A DNA stretch of 12,801 nucleotides, taken from positions 1 to 12,801 of the forward strand of contig CAMLNY010000003.1 of NCBI GenBank assembly GCA_946481405.1, in the 5' to 3' direction. The notes under the pieces are model-generated. The model did no database searches, was not told the origin of the DNA, and saw only the letters and a list, made by a program, of their open reading frames with translations. Position numbers and translations under genes: made by a program. Of the stretch, positions 6,650 through 12,801 are shown piece by piece. Source of the stretch: an uncultured Brevundimonas sp. Lineage in GTDB: Bacteria; Pseudomonadota; Alphaproteobacteria; Caulobacterales; Caulobacteraceae. Positions within the stretch are counted from its first letter, which is position 1. Each line of letters begins with the position of its first letter.

Positions 6650-7915
6650 CTAACCCGCCACCCGCTCGGCGAACGCCTTGCCCGCCGGCGCGGCCGCCCT
6701 GGGCCCCAGCACCGCCGTCGCCGCCTTGCCGGACGACAGGATGCGTTCGCCGACCGCCTTCAGGTCCGCCGCCGTCGCCGCCTCCATGCGGGCGGCCGTA
6801 TCGTCCGAGGGAACCGGCGCGCCGAACATCAGGGTCTGGGCCGCGTTCCGGCCCGCGCGACTGGCCGGGCTTTCGTCCGACATCCACAGGGAGCCCTTCA
6901 GCACCGCCCTCGCCCGCGACAGCTCGGCGTCGGTCGGTCCCTTCGCCGCCAGATCGCGGATCTCGTCGGCGCAGACCTCGGCCAGTTCCGCCGCCCGGTC
7001 CGCCGCCGCCCCGGCGTAGATGCCCAGCACCCCGCTGTCGTCGTAGGGCTCCTGATAGGCGTCGATAGCATAGGCCAGGCCCCGCTCCTCTCGCGCGCTC
7101 TGGAACAGGCGCGACGCCATGCCTCCCCCGAGGATCTCGGTGAACAGCCGCAGCGCCGGGATGCCCGGATCGACGGCCGCCAGCGACGGCAGCTGGAACA
7201 CCAGATTGGCCTGCTCGATCCGCCGCGTCAGGGCGGTCGACCCGCCGACGAAGGTCGCGGGCTCGGGCGCGTCGGCCGGAGCGGCGACCGCGTCGCCGAA
7301 CCAGCGCTCGGCGAGGGCCAGAAGCTCGGCCTCGTCCACCGCGCCGGAGACCGCCACCACCATCCGGTCGGGCGAGTAGAGACGCGCCCGCCAGTCGGCG
7401 ACCGTCGCCCGATCCGCCGCCCTCAGGCTCTCGACCGAGCCCAGGATCGGCCGGCCCATCGGCTGGCCCGCGAAGGCCATGGTCTGGGCCATCTCGAACA
7501 CGTGATCGTCCGGCGTGTCGAAGGCCTCAGCGATCTCCTGGGCGACCACATCCTTCTCGCGCTCGATCTCGGCGGGGTCGAGCCGGGGGCGGAACACGAG
7601 ATCCGACACCACCTGCATGGCCAGAGGCAGCGACCCGTCGAGCGCCCGGATCTCGAAACTGGTCCGCTCGTAGCCGGTCGCGGCGTTGATCGAGCCGCCC
7701 TCGGCCTCGATCCGCTCGACGATGTCCCTGGCGCCCATGTCGCCGGCGCCCTTGAACACGAGATGTTCGAGAAGATGGGACCAGCCGGAGCGGCTTTCGG
7801 CTTCCCACCGCGCGCCCCCCTTCACCGCCACCGTCAGGGCGAGTGTGCGTAGCCCCGGCATCGGGTCGCAGACGACGCGGACGCCGTTGGAAAGCGTATG
7901 AAGGGAAGCGGTCAG
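6650..7915 (-). CDS. M16 family zinc metallopeptidase (mitochondrial processing peptidase-like)
   Basis: A pitrilysin-family peptidase of about 421 residues, related to mitochondrial processing peptidase beta and processing proteases of alphaproteobacteria. The inverted zinc motif HLLEH is present (H29/E32/H33 counted from ATG 7861), with the third ligand E109 in VAQEI exactly 76 residues on, so it should be active. A second, inactive M16 half fills the C-terminus. The first ATG is at 7861, but the same open frame codes upstream for LHTLSNGVRVVCDP, the conserved first strand of M16 proteins. No ATG, GTG or TTG lies in frame there; CTG 7915 does, overlapping the surf1 TGA by 4 bases (CTGA), with GAAAG about 8 bases upstream. 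I use CTG 7915; the fallback is 6650-7861 (403 residues). Family is secure, start is inferred, substrate unknown. Confidence 0.9.
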   Translation of the reverse strand: MTASLHTLSNGVRVVCDPMPGLRTLALTVAVKGGARWEAESRSGWSHLLEHLVFKGAGDMGARDIVERIEAEGGSINAATGYERTSFEIRALDGSLPLAMQVVSDLVFRPRLDPAEIEREKDVVAQEIAEAFDTPDDHVFEMAQTMAFAGQPMGRPILGSVESLRAADRATVADWRARLYSPDRMVVAVSGAVDEAELLALAERWFGDAVAAPADAPEPATFVGGSTALTRRIEQANLVFQLPSLAAVDPGIPALRLFTEILGGGMASRLFQSAREERGLAYAIDAYQEPYDDSGVLGIYAGAAADRAAELAEVCADEIRDLAAKGPTDAELSRARAVLKGSLWMSDESPASRAGRNAAQTLMFGAPVPSDDTAARMEAATAADLKAVGERILSSGKAATAVLGPRAAAPAGKAFAERVAG

Positions 7916-8622
7916 GGGATGGTCTTTCGATACCGGCGAACGAGCACGGCCACATAGAAACCGACCAGCGCCAGCGCCAGTCCGTACCAGGTCAGGGCGT
8001 AGCCGAGGTGGTTGTTCGAGAAGGCCGCCGGCGGCGCTCCCGCGATCAGGCCGCCCAGTTCCGGATTGGGCGAGGTCAGGGCGAACAGGGTGAATTCGGA
8101 CGGCGTCCGGCTGCCCAGCGCACGGGCCATGGCGCCGTTGTCCCGGCCGTAGAAATGGCTCCCCTCCGGCGGCGGCGTCATCCCGCCCGGCGCGGGCGTG
8201 CGGCGCAGCTCCACGACCAGGGCCAGAGGCAGGGTCGTCTCCAGAACGCGCGGTCGCGCCGAGATGGTGTCGGCCAGGAAGCCTCGGTCGACGAGGAAAA
8301 CCTCGCCCATTCCCTCGGGCATGCAGGCCGAGATCAGCCGCACGCCCGGCTGGCCTTCATGGATGGATTGCAGCTCGACGAAATGCGCCGTCGGCAGACC
8401 GCGACACACGACCAGCGCCTTCCGGAACTCCGGATCCTCGGCGGTCAGGACCCCGGCCAGAGGCGCGGGCGGCAGTCCGGCGGCCGCCTCGGCCTGTGCG
8501 ATCAGCGCTTCCTTCCACGTCAGCCGCTGCACCTGCCAGGTTCCCAGACCGCACAGGACGACCAGACAGGCCGCGACGAACACGGTCAGCAGGATGGGAA
8601 AACGGATCTTCGCTTCAGTCAT
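7912..8622 (-). CDS. surf1: SURF1 family cytochrome c oxidase assembly protein
   Basis: A 236-residue inner-membrane chaperone that helps place heme a/a3 into subunit I of aa3-type oxidase. Topology is the family's: an N-terminal membrane helix (about 9-28) running into LGTWQVQRLTWK (conserved LGxWQxxRxxWK), a periplasmic domain, and a C-terminal helix preceded by NNHLGYALTWYGLA (about 203-216), the most conserved SURF1 block. The basic tail VRRYRKTIP points to the cytoplasm. Position fits: it follows coxC and DUF983 in the oxidase cluster. ATG 8622 lies inside the last codons of DUF983 (8-base overlap), suggesting translational coupling, and its TGA overlaps the inferred CTG start of the M16 gene. 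Confidence 0.93.
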   Translation of the reverse strand: MTEAKIRFPILLTVFVAACLVVLCGLGTWQVQRLTWKEALIAQAEAAAGLPPAPLAGVLTAEDPEFRKALVVCRGLPTAHFVELQSIHEGQPGVRLISACMPEGMGEVFLVDRGFLADTISARPRVLETTLPLALVVELRRTPAPGGMTPPPEGSHFYGRDNGAMARALGSRTPSEFTLFALTSPNPELGGLIAGAPPAAFSNNHLGYALTWYGLALALVGFYVAVLVRRYRKTIP

Positions 8623-9010
8623 GACTGGACGCCTGCCCCGCGCGGTTGCGCATCTGCAGGGCGATCATCAAGCCCTTGCCCGGCCGCATCAGCCCCAGCG
8701 ACAGACCGCCGGCCAGAGGCAGGGCGACCGCCAGCATGCCCCATATGGGCGGGTTGTAGGCGACCTGAACGAACAGGGCGGTGAACACCACCAGCCCGCC
8801 CGCGATCTGCATGATGAAGATGGCCGCTCCGTCGCCGGTGTTCAGCGGGGTGAAGTCGAAGCCGCAGACGGCGCAGCGGTCCACGACCTTCAGAAAGCCC
8901 GCGAACAGCCGACCCTTGCCGCAGTTCGGACAACGACAAACGAAACCGGCGCGGATCGGGTCGATCCGCGCCGGCGTCAGGGTTTCAGTCTGGATCGGAC
9001 GATTGTCCAA
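8615..9010 (-). CDS. DUF983 family zinc-ribbon membrane protein
   Basis: A 131-residue protein of unknown function, found in many alphaproteobacterial aa3 oxidase clusters between coxC and surf1. Cysteines C25, C27, C30, C46 and C49 (in CRCPNCGKGRLF and DRCAVCGFDF) form a probable zinc ribbon, followed by two membrane helices (about 62-82 and 88-108) and a basic tail. Homology starts at about residue 18 (PIRAGF). No ATG lies upstream in the gap after coxC; TTG 9010 has AAGGA (9020-9016) 5 bases before it, overlapping the coxC stop, so TTG is the likely start. A role in metal handling or oxidase assembly is guilt by association only. It carries an internal perfect hairpin (8946-8974) and its end overlaps surf1 by 8 bases. 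Confidence 0.88.
   Translation of the reverse strand: MDNRPIQTETLTPARIDPIRAGFVCRCPNCGKGRLFAGFLKVVDRCAVCGFDFTPLNTGDGAAIFIMQIAGGLVVFTALFVQVAYNPPIWGMLAVALPLAGGLSLGLMRPGKGLMIALQMRNRAGQASSHD
8946..8974 (-). repeat. Perfect 13-bp inverted repeat (hairpin) inside the 5' part of DUF983
   Basis: Bases 8946-8958 are the exact reverse complement of 8962-8974, with a 3-base loop (8959-8961). The stem is mostly G/C and begins about 36 bases into the TTG-started reading frame, encoding ARIDPIRAG. There is no U-tract, so it is more likely an mRNA structure than a terminator. Confidence 0.85.
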
Positions 9011-9015
9011 CGCCG

Positions 9016-9020
9016 TCCTT
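9016..9020 (-). promoter_or_regulatory. Shine-Dalgarno site deciding the TTG start of DUF983
   Basis: AAGGA on the minus strand overlaps the coxC TAA stop and lies 5 bases before TTG 9010, which supports both the non-ATG start and coupling to coxC. Confidence 0.65.
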
Positions 9021-9891
9021 AGCCGAACGTGACGTAGACGAAGGCGAACAGGAACAGCCAGACCACGTCCACGAAGTGCCAGTACCAGGCGGCCGCCTCG
9101 AAGCCGAAATGCTTCTCCGGGGTCATCTGGCCGGCCAGCAGGCGCAGAAGGCAGACGGTCAGGAAGATGGTGCCGAGCAGGACGTGGAAGCCGTGGAAGC
9201 CCGTCGCCATGAAGAAGATCGAACCGTACAGGCCAGAGTTGATGGCTTCCTCGTTGAAGAACAGGTGCTCGTGAATGATGTGGTTGTATTCGTAGGCCTG
9301 AACGGCGGTGAACAGCACGCCCAGAGCCACCGTAATGGCCAGGCCCAGCTTGGCGCCCTTGCGGTCGCCGACCTGCAGGGCGTGGTGAGCCCAGGTCACC
9401 GTCGTGCCCGACAGCAGCAGGATGACGGTGTTCAGCAGCGGCAGCTGCCACGGGTCGAGAACCTCGATGCCCTTCGGCGGCCAGGTCGACCAGGCGGCGG
9501 CGGTGTCGGCCCAGTTGCCGACCTCCGGGATATGGGCGCGCGCTTCGTTGAAGATCGCCATCTCGAAGAACATCCAGAAGAAGGCGGCGAAGAACATCAC
9601 TTCCGAAGCGATGAACAGGACCATGCCATAGCGCAGGCCTATCGACACGACCGGGGTGTGGTCGCCGCGACGGCTTTCCTTGATCACATCGGCCCACCAG
9701 CCGAAGGCCGAGTACAGCACGCCGGCCAGACCGGCGAAGAACAGCCACGACGTCCCTTCCGGCAGGCCGAAGACGCCCTTCATCCACGCCACGGCGCCGA
9801 CCATCATGATCGTCACGGCGATGGAAGCCACCAGCGGATAGGGGCTCGGGTCGACCAGGTGATAGTCGTGATGCGGAGCGGCGTGGGCCAT
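9019..9891 (-). CDS. coxC: Cytochrome c oxidase subunit III (aa3 type)
   Basis: Subunit III of the proton-pumping aa3 oxidase, an inner-membrane protein with seven helices that stabilises subunit I and its proton uptake. The 290 residues match the family's usual length. Seen: the start MAHAAPHHDYHLVDPSPYP, with PSPYP typical of subunit III; FIASEVMFF with the conserved membrane glutamate E97; the TGFHGFHVLLG block at about 230-240; and the closing AAAWYWHFVDVVWLFLF, the subunit III signature. The frame is open 30 codons further upstream (to about 9981), but that part overlaps ctaG and is not family-like, so ATG 9891 is chosen. No strong ribosome site is visible. The 61-base gap from ctaG is the longest since ctaB and holds a candidate promoter. 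Confidence 0.97.
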   Translation of the reverse strand: MAHAAPHHDYHLVDPSPYPLVASIAVTIMMVGAVAWMKGVFGLPEGTSWLFFAGLAGVLYSAFGWWADVIKESRRGDHTPVVSIGLRYGMVLFIASEVMFFAAFFWMFFEMAIFNEARAHIPEVGNWADTAAAWSTWPPKGIEVLDPWQLPLLNTVILLLSGTTVTWAHHALQVGDRKGAKLGLAITVALGVLFTAVQAYEYNHIIHEHLFFNEEAINSGLYGSIFFMATGFHGFHVLLGTIFLTVCLLRLLAGQMTPEKHFGFEAAAWYWHFVDVVWLFLFAFVYVTFG

Positions 9892-9936
9892 GTCGTCTGT
9901 GTCTCTGAATCGGCGAGAGAAGAGAGGTTTGCAGGG

Positions 9937-9966
9937 GCTATAGCGTCGGTGTTCAGCCTGCGCCAG
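9937..9966 (-). promoter_or_regulatory. Candidate internal promoter for coxC and downstream genes
   Basis: On the minus strand GCTATAGC (9944-9937) matches 6 of 7 defined positions of the Caulobacter housekeeping -10 (GCTANAWC). CTGGCGC (9966-9960) matches 5 of 7 of the -35 (TTGACGS). The 15-base spacer is slightly longer than the usual 10-14. Transcription would begin about 40 bases before coxC. Confidence 0.3.
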
Positions 9967-10507
9967 TACCGGAACGCTCATCGTCCTGCACCGGGTAGAA
10001 TGTGTAGCTCAGCGTGATCTCCTGGACGCCGTCGACCTCGGGGTCGTCAACCATCTCCGGGGCGATGAAATACTGCATCGGGAACTGCTTCGTCTCACCC
10101 GCGGCGATGGTCTGGTCGTCGAAGCAGAAGCACTGCAGTTTCTGGAAATAGGCCCCGGTCTGCTCGGGCACGACGTTGTAGCTGGCGCGGGCCAGGATCG
10201 GCTTGTCCGAGGTGTTGGTGACGTCGAAATAGGCCAGGCCGGTCTCGCCGATGCGGACCGTCTGGGTCACCTGCTCGGCCTTGAAGGTCATGGGCAGGCC
10301 CCGGACGTTGGTGTCGAAGCGGACGTTGACCGTACGGTCCAGCACCACGTCTGACGCCTTCTCGGCCTTCATCGTCGTGCCGTTGAAGCCCGTGACCTGA
10401 CAGAACATCCGGTAAAGCGGCACCGCGGCGAAGGCCGCGCCGGTCATGGTCGCCACCACCCCGGCGCACAGCAGGGCGACGAATTTCGCCGAACGGGGCG
10501 CGGCCAT
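9953..10507 (-). CDS. ctaG: Cytochrome c oxidase assembly protein CtaG/Cox11 (CuB copper chaperone)
   Basis: An inner-membrane-anchored, periplasm-facing copper protein that delivers copper to the CuB site of subunit I. The 184-residue sequence has one N-terminal membrane helix (about 7-29), then PLYRMFCQVTGFNGTT (C36), a central beta domain with the family VRF then NVRGLPMTFK (about 62-76), and the copper-binding pair C126/C128 in QKLQCFCFDDQ. It ends with the ITLSYTFYPV strand (about 164-173). All copper cysteines are present. ATG 10507 shares one base with the TGA of the upstream small gene (TGATG), implying coupled translation. The frame is open further upstream but lies over that gene and ctaB, so it is not coding there. 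Confidence 0.96.
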   Translation of the reverse strand: MAAPRSAKFVALLCAGVVATMTGAAFAAVPLYRMFCQVTGFNGTTMKAEKASDVVLDRTVNVRFDTNVRGLPMTFKAEQVTQTVRIGETGLAYFDVTNTSDKPILARASYNVVPEQTGAYFQKLQCFCFDDQTIAAGETKQFPMQYFIAPEMVDDPEVDGVQEITLSYTFYPVQDDERSGTGAG

Positions 10508-10728
10508 CAGTTGGATGCCTCGGCCATTTGCGCCGGCTGGGCCGCAGCCGTCGCGGTCGCGCGGTCCTGGGCCGTGCGGGCCGCGAGGTTGGCCTGCATG
10601 CGCATGAAGGTCGTGGTGAAGATCAGCACGATGAAGGCCACCAGACCCAGGGCGATCCACAGGCTGCGCTTGTTGCGGGCGGCCAGTTGTTCGGGGGTCA
10701 GATAGGCGCGGCGCGGCGTCTCGGTCAT
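10507..10728 (-). CDS. Small single-pass membrane protein, CoxF-like, between ctaB and ctaG
   Basis: A 73-residue protein at the place where alphaproteobacterial oxidase clusters carry a short CoxF-type gene. It has a charged N-terminus (MTETPRRAYLTPEQLAARNKR), one membrane helix at about 23-42 (SLWIALGLVAFIVLIFTTTF), and an alanine/glutamine-rich tail of about 30 residues. The N-terminal pattern and position resemble CoxF; the long Ala-rich tail is not something I recognise from that group. A GGAG in the end of ctaB lies 10 bases before ATG 10728. It starts 5 bases after the ctaB stop and overlaps the ctaG start by one base, so it is surely co-translated with the assembly factors. Function is inferred from context only. 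Confidence 0.8.
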   Translation of the reverse strand: MTETPRRAYLTPEQLAARNKRSLWIALGLVAFIVLIFTTTFMRMQANLAARTAQDRATATAAAQPAQMAEASN

Positions 10729-10733
10729 GGGCG

Positions 10734-11711
10734 TCAGGCTCCGGAAACGACGAAACTCTCGACCAGCAGGGACGCGAACAGCGCCACCAGATACAGGATC
10801 GAGAAGGCGAACAGGTTGCGCGCCGGTTTGGCCTCGGCGCGGACGTCATACAATGCGGCCTCTCGACCCACGGCCTCGGCCTTGTCGGGGGCGTCCCCGG
10901 CGCGCGAGCGCCACAGGCGGAAGGCGAGGCCGAGGAAGGCCAGACCACCGATGATCGACACGATCCGGTAGATCAGGCCGCCCATGCCCACGAACCCGGG
11001 CGCGACGGCCGAGGCGACGAAGATCAGGCTGTACACCCAGATCTGCAGCCGGGTCGATCTGGCGCCCCGGGCCACCGGCATCATCGGGATGCCCGCCTTG
11101 GCGTAATCGCCGGCCGAATACAGCGCCAGCGCCCAGCTGTGCGGCGGGGTCCACAGGAAGATGATCAGGAACAGCAGCCACGCCTGCCACGGCGCGGAGC
11201 CGGTCGCGGCGGCCCAGCCGATCACGGGCGGAAAGGCCCCGGCGGCACCGCCGATGACGATGTTCTGGGGCGTCCGGCGTTTCAGCAGCAGGGTGTAGAA
11301 GACGGCGTAATAGACGATGGTCATGGCCAGCAGACCGGCCGCGAACCAGTTGGTGTTCATGCCCAGCAGCATGACCGAGAAGACCGACAGGACAATGCCG
11401 AAGGCGATGGCGTCGTTGCGCTTCAGGCGGCCTGCGGCCACGGGGCGGCCTCGCGTCCTGCGCATCAGGGCGTCTGTCTCGCCCTCAATGGCCATGTTGA
11501 GCGCGCCCGCCGCGCCCGCTCCGATGGCGATGCACAGGATGGCGATGGCGGCGACGATCGGGTGGATCGAGCCCGGTGCGATGACCAGTCCGGTCGCGGC
11601 CGTGAATACCACCACCGACATCACGCGCGGCTTCAAGAGCTGGAAGAAATCCTCCGGCTGGGTGGTCGACGGAACGGGGGCTTCGGCGGCTTGGGACAGG
11701 GGCGGGGTCAT
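10734..11711 (-). CDS. ctaB: Protoheme IX farnesyltransferase (heme O synthase)
   Basis: An integral membrane UbiA-family prenyltransferase that attaches farnesyl to protoheme, giving heme O, the precursor of heme A for aa3 oxidase. About nine membrane helices are visible over 325 residues. Signatures: [14 protein letters not shown] near the N-terminus; the first Asp-rich motif region [14 protein letters not shown], then [11 protein letters not shown]; the block [20 protein letters not shown]; and [14 protein letters not shown], then [12 protein letters not shown]. In the first motif the usual N-x3-D-x3-D reads N-x3-E-x3-D, a conservative change. The start is ATG 11711; TTG 11714 directly before it is an alternative. 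No ribosome site is visible, and a GC hairpin sits 10 bases upstream. Family assignment is secure. Confidence 0.96.
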   Translation of the reverse strand: MTPPLSQAAEAPVPSTTQPEDFFQLLKPRVMSVVVFTAATGLVIAPGSIHPIVAAIAILCIAIGAGAAGALNMAIEGETDALMRRTRGRPVAAGRLKRNDAIAFGIVLSVFSVMLLGMNTNWFAAGLLAMTIVYYAVFYTLLLKRRTPQNIVIGGAAGAFPPVIGWAAATGSAPWQAWLLFLIIFLWTPPHSWALALYSAGDYAKAGIPMMPVARGARSTRLQIWVYSLIFVASAVAPGFVGMGGLIYRIVSIIGGLAFLGLAFRLWRSRAGDAPDKAEAVGREAALYDVRAEAKPARNLFAFSILYLVALFASLLVESFVVSGA

Positions 11712-11721
11712 CAAATGAGAG

Positions 11722-11751
11722 GGGCCGCCTCCCGGGGTCGGAAGGCGGCCC
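11722..11751 (-). other. Hairpin in the coxA-ctaB gap
   Basis: GGGCCGCCT and AGGCGGCCC (11722-11730 and 11743-11751) form a perfect 9-bp GC stem with a 12-base loop. In the minus direction it lies after the coxA stop and 10 bases before the ctaB ATG. The bases after it (CTCTCATTTG) are only moderately T-rich, so it may be a leaky terminator or mRNA-stability stem lowering ctaB output relative to coxA. Confidence 0.5.
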
Positions 11752-11778
11752 TGATCCTTAGGGAAGGACGTTGGCGGC

Positions 11779-12801
11779 TTAGTGGCTGTCGCCCTTCACC
11801 ACCGGCAGTTCGTTGAACTGGTGGTGCGGCGGCGGCGAGGACAGGGTCCACTCCAGGGTGGTGGCGCCTTCGCCCCACGGATTGGCCACGCCCTTGCGGC
11901 GACGGATCGCGGCTTCGAGCAGCATCACGAGGAATACGGCGACGCCGACGACCGTGATCGCATAGCCGACCGACGAGACGTGGTTCCAGAGCTGGTAGGC
12001 TTCCGGATAGTCGATGTAGCGGCGCGGCATGCCCTGCAGACCGAGGAAGTGCTGCGGGAAGAAGATGACGTTCACGCCAACGAACATGATCCAGAAGTGC
12101 GCCGCACCCAGGAACTCGTTGTACTTCACGCCGAACATCTTCTCGAACCAGTAGTAGAAGCCGGCGAAGATCGCGAACACGGCCCCCAGCGACAGCACGT
12201 AGTGGAAGTGCGCCACAACGTAGTAGGTGTCGTGCAGGCTGTAGTCGATGCCGGCGTTCGACAGGACCACGCCGGTCACGCCGCCGACGGTGAACAGGAA
12301 GATGAAGCCGATGGCCCACAGCATGGGGGTCTTGAAGCTGATCGAGCCGCCCCACATCGTGGCGATCCACGAGAAGATCTTCACGCCCGTCGGCACCGCG
12401 ATGATCATGGTCGCGGCGATGAAGTAGGCGCGCAGGTTCACGCTCATGCCGACCGTGTACATGTGGTGCGCCCACACGATGAAGCCGTAGGCCATGGCGA
12501 GGTAGCCGAAGACCGGCTTCCTCGAGAAGGTCGAGACGATGTGCGAGATGATGCCGAAGCCCGGCAGGATCAGGATGTACACCTCGGGGTGACCGAAGAA
12601 CCAGAACAGGTGCTGGAACATCACCGGATCGCCGCCGCCGGCCGGATCGAAGAAGTGGGTCCCGAAGTTGCGGTCCGTCAGCAGCATGGTGATGGCGCCC
12701 GCCAGAACCGGCAGCGACAGCAAGAGCAGGAAGGCGGTGATCAGCACGGACCAGGCGAACAGGGGCATGCGGTGCAGGGTCATGCCCGGCGCGCGCATGT
12801 T
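11779..12801 (-). CDS. coxA: Cytochrome c oxidase subunit I (aa3 type), 5'-truncated by the window
   Basis: Catalytic subunit of aa3 oxidase, reducing oxygen at heme a3/CuB and pumping protons. The frame is open to the right edge, so roughly 210 N-terminal residues are missing. Counting from the Met at 12798: HPEVY (H70 CuB ligand and its cross-linked Y74), the CuB pair H111/H112 in [12 protein letters not shown]156 of the K channel, H189/D190 near the Mg site, H197 (heme a3) and H199 (heme a) in VVAHFHYV, then FFPQHFLG and [11 protein letters not shown]. The C-terminus [14 protein letters not shown] is typical. Oddly, between FGYL and GFIVWAHH only four residues (AMAY) remain where family members have about twelve, an in-frame loss of about 8 residues in helix VII. 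All other spacings look normal. It heads the string; the ctaB gene starts 67 bases after its stop. Confidence 0.96.
   Translation of the reverse strand, partial: NMRAPGMTLHRMPLFAWSVLITAFLLLLSLPVLAGAITMLLTDRNFGTHFFDPAGGGDPVMFQHLFWFFGHPEVYILILPGFGIISHIVSTFSRKPVFGYLAMAYGFIVWAHHMYTVGMSVNLRAYFIAATMIIAVPTGVKIFSWIATMWGGSISFKTPMLWAIGFIFLFTVGGVTGVVLSNAGIDYSLHDTYYVVAHFHYVLSLGAVFAIFAGFYYWFEKMFGVKYNEFLGAAHFWIMFVGVNVIFFPQHFLGLQGMPRRYIDYPEAYQLWNHVSSVGYAITVVGVAVFLVMLLEAAIRRRKGVANPWGEGATTLEWTLSSPPPHHQFNELPVVKGDSH

Noticed and set aside
5330..7852. An 840-codon plus-strand open frame opposite the pdeA-like, acetyltransferase and M16 genes
   Set aside because: Arg/Gly/His-rich composition typical of the antisense of GC-rich genes, no domain recognised, and it runs across three well-supported genes.
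9892..9981. Upstream extension of coxC to a start near 9981
   Set aside because: The extra 30 residues overlap ctaG and lack subunit III character; MAHAAPHH at 9891 is family-like.
10508..10948. Upstream extension of the ctaG frame through the CoxF-like gene and ctaB
   Set aside because: It lies over two well-supported genes and reads as low-complexity; ATG 10507 with a TGATG overlap is a natural start.

Overview
The window is high-GC, tightly packed alphaproteobacterial chromosome. It most resembles the Caulobacterales, and a Brevundimonas-like organism is my best guess. That guess rests on three things: the aa3 oxidase gene order (coxA, ctaB, a small CoxF-like gene, ctaG, coxC, DUF983, surf1), a Caulobacter PdeA-like GEDEF/EAL phosphodiesterase close by, and the codon bias. 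No rRNA, tRNA, insertion sequence, CRISPR array or phage gene is visible, and no stretch above 150 bases lacks a gene.

Left part, 1-4357. The 3' two thirds of pyrD (class 2 dihydroorotate dehydrogenase) run off the left edge. A membrane hybrid histidine kinase with a C-terminal receiver follows on the same strand. Its tail overlaps, convergently, an orphan Vsr-type mismatch endonuclease. Next comes a Prx5-type peroxiredoxin on the minus strand, divergent from a YqgE/AlgH (UPF0301) gene. The 148-base region between those two holds candidate promoters for both.

Right part, 4354-12801, all on the minus strand. Read in transcription order it runs coxA (3' part only), ctaB, a CoxF-like small membrane protein, ctaG, coxC, a DUF983 zinc-ribbon membrane protein, surf1, an M16 zinc peptidase, a RimJ-type acetyltransferase and a GGDEF/EAL protein. 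Gaps are short and several genes overlap, so this looks like one long transcription unit, perhaps with an internal promoter before coxC. The products fit together. CoxA and CoxC are catalytic-core subunits of the aa3 cytochrome c oxidase. CtaB makes heme O, the heme A precursor. CtaG delivers copper to CuB. SURF1 helps insert heme. The last three genes are not oxidase functions but ride downstream.

Points worth a second look: (i) the coxA fragment lacks about 8 residues in transmembrane helix VII, just before the CuB histidine pair; (ii) the M16 gene shows family homology upstream of its first ATG and may start at a CTG overlapping the surf1 stop; (iii) DUF983 appears to use TTG and carries a perfect 13-bp hairpin near its 5' end; (iv) yqgE and the pdeA-like gene end on one shared palindromic CTAG. 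I found no wholly new multi-gene system.
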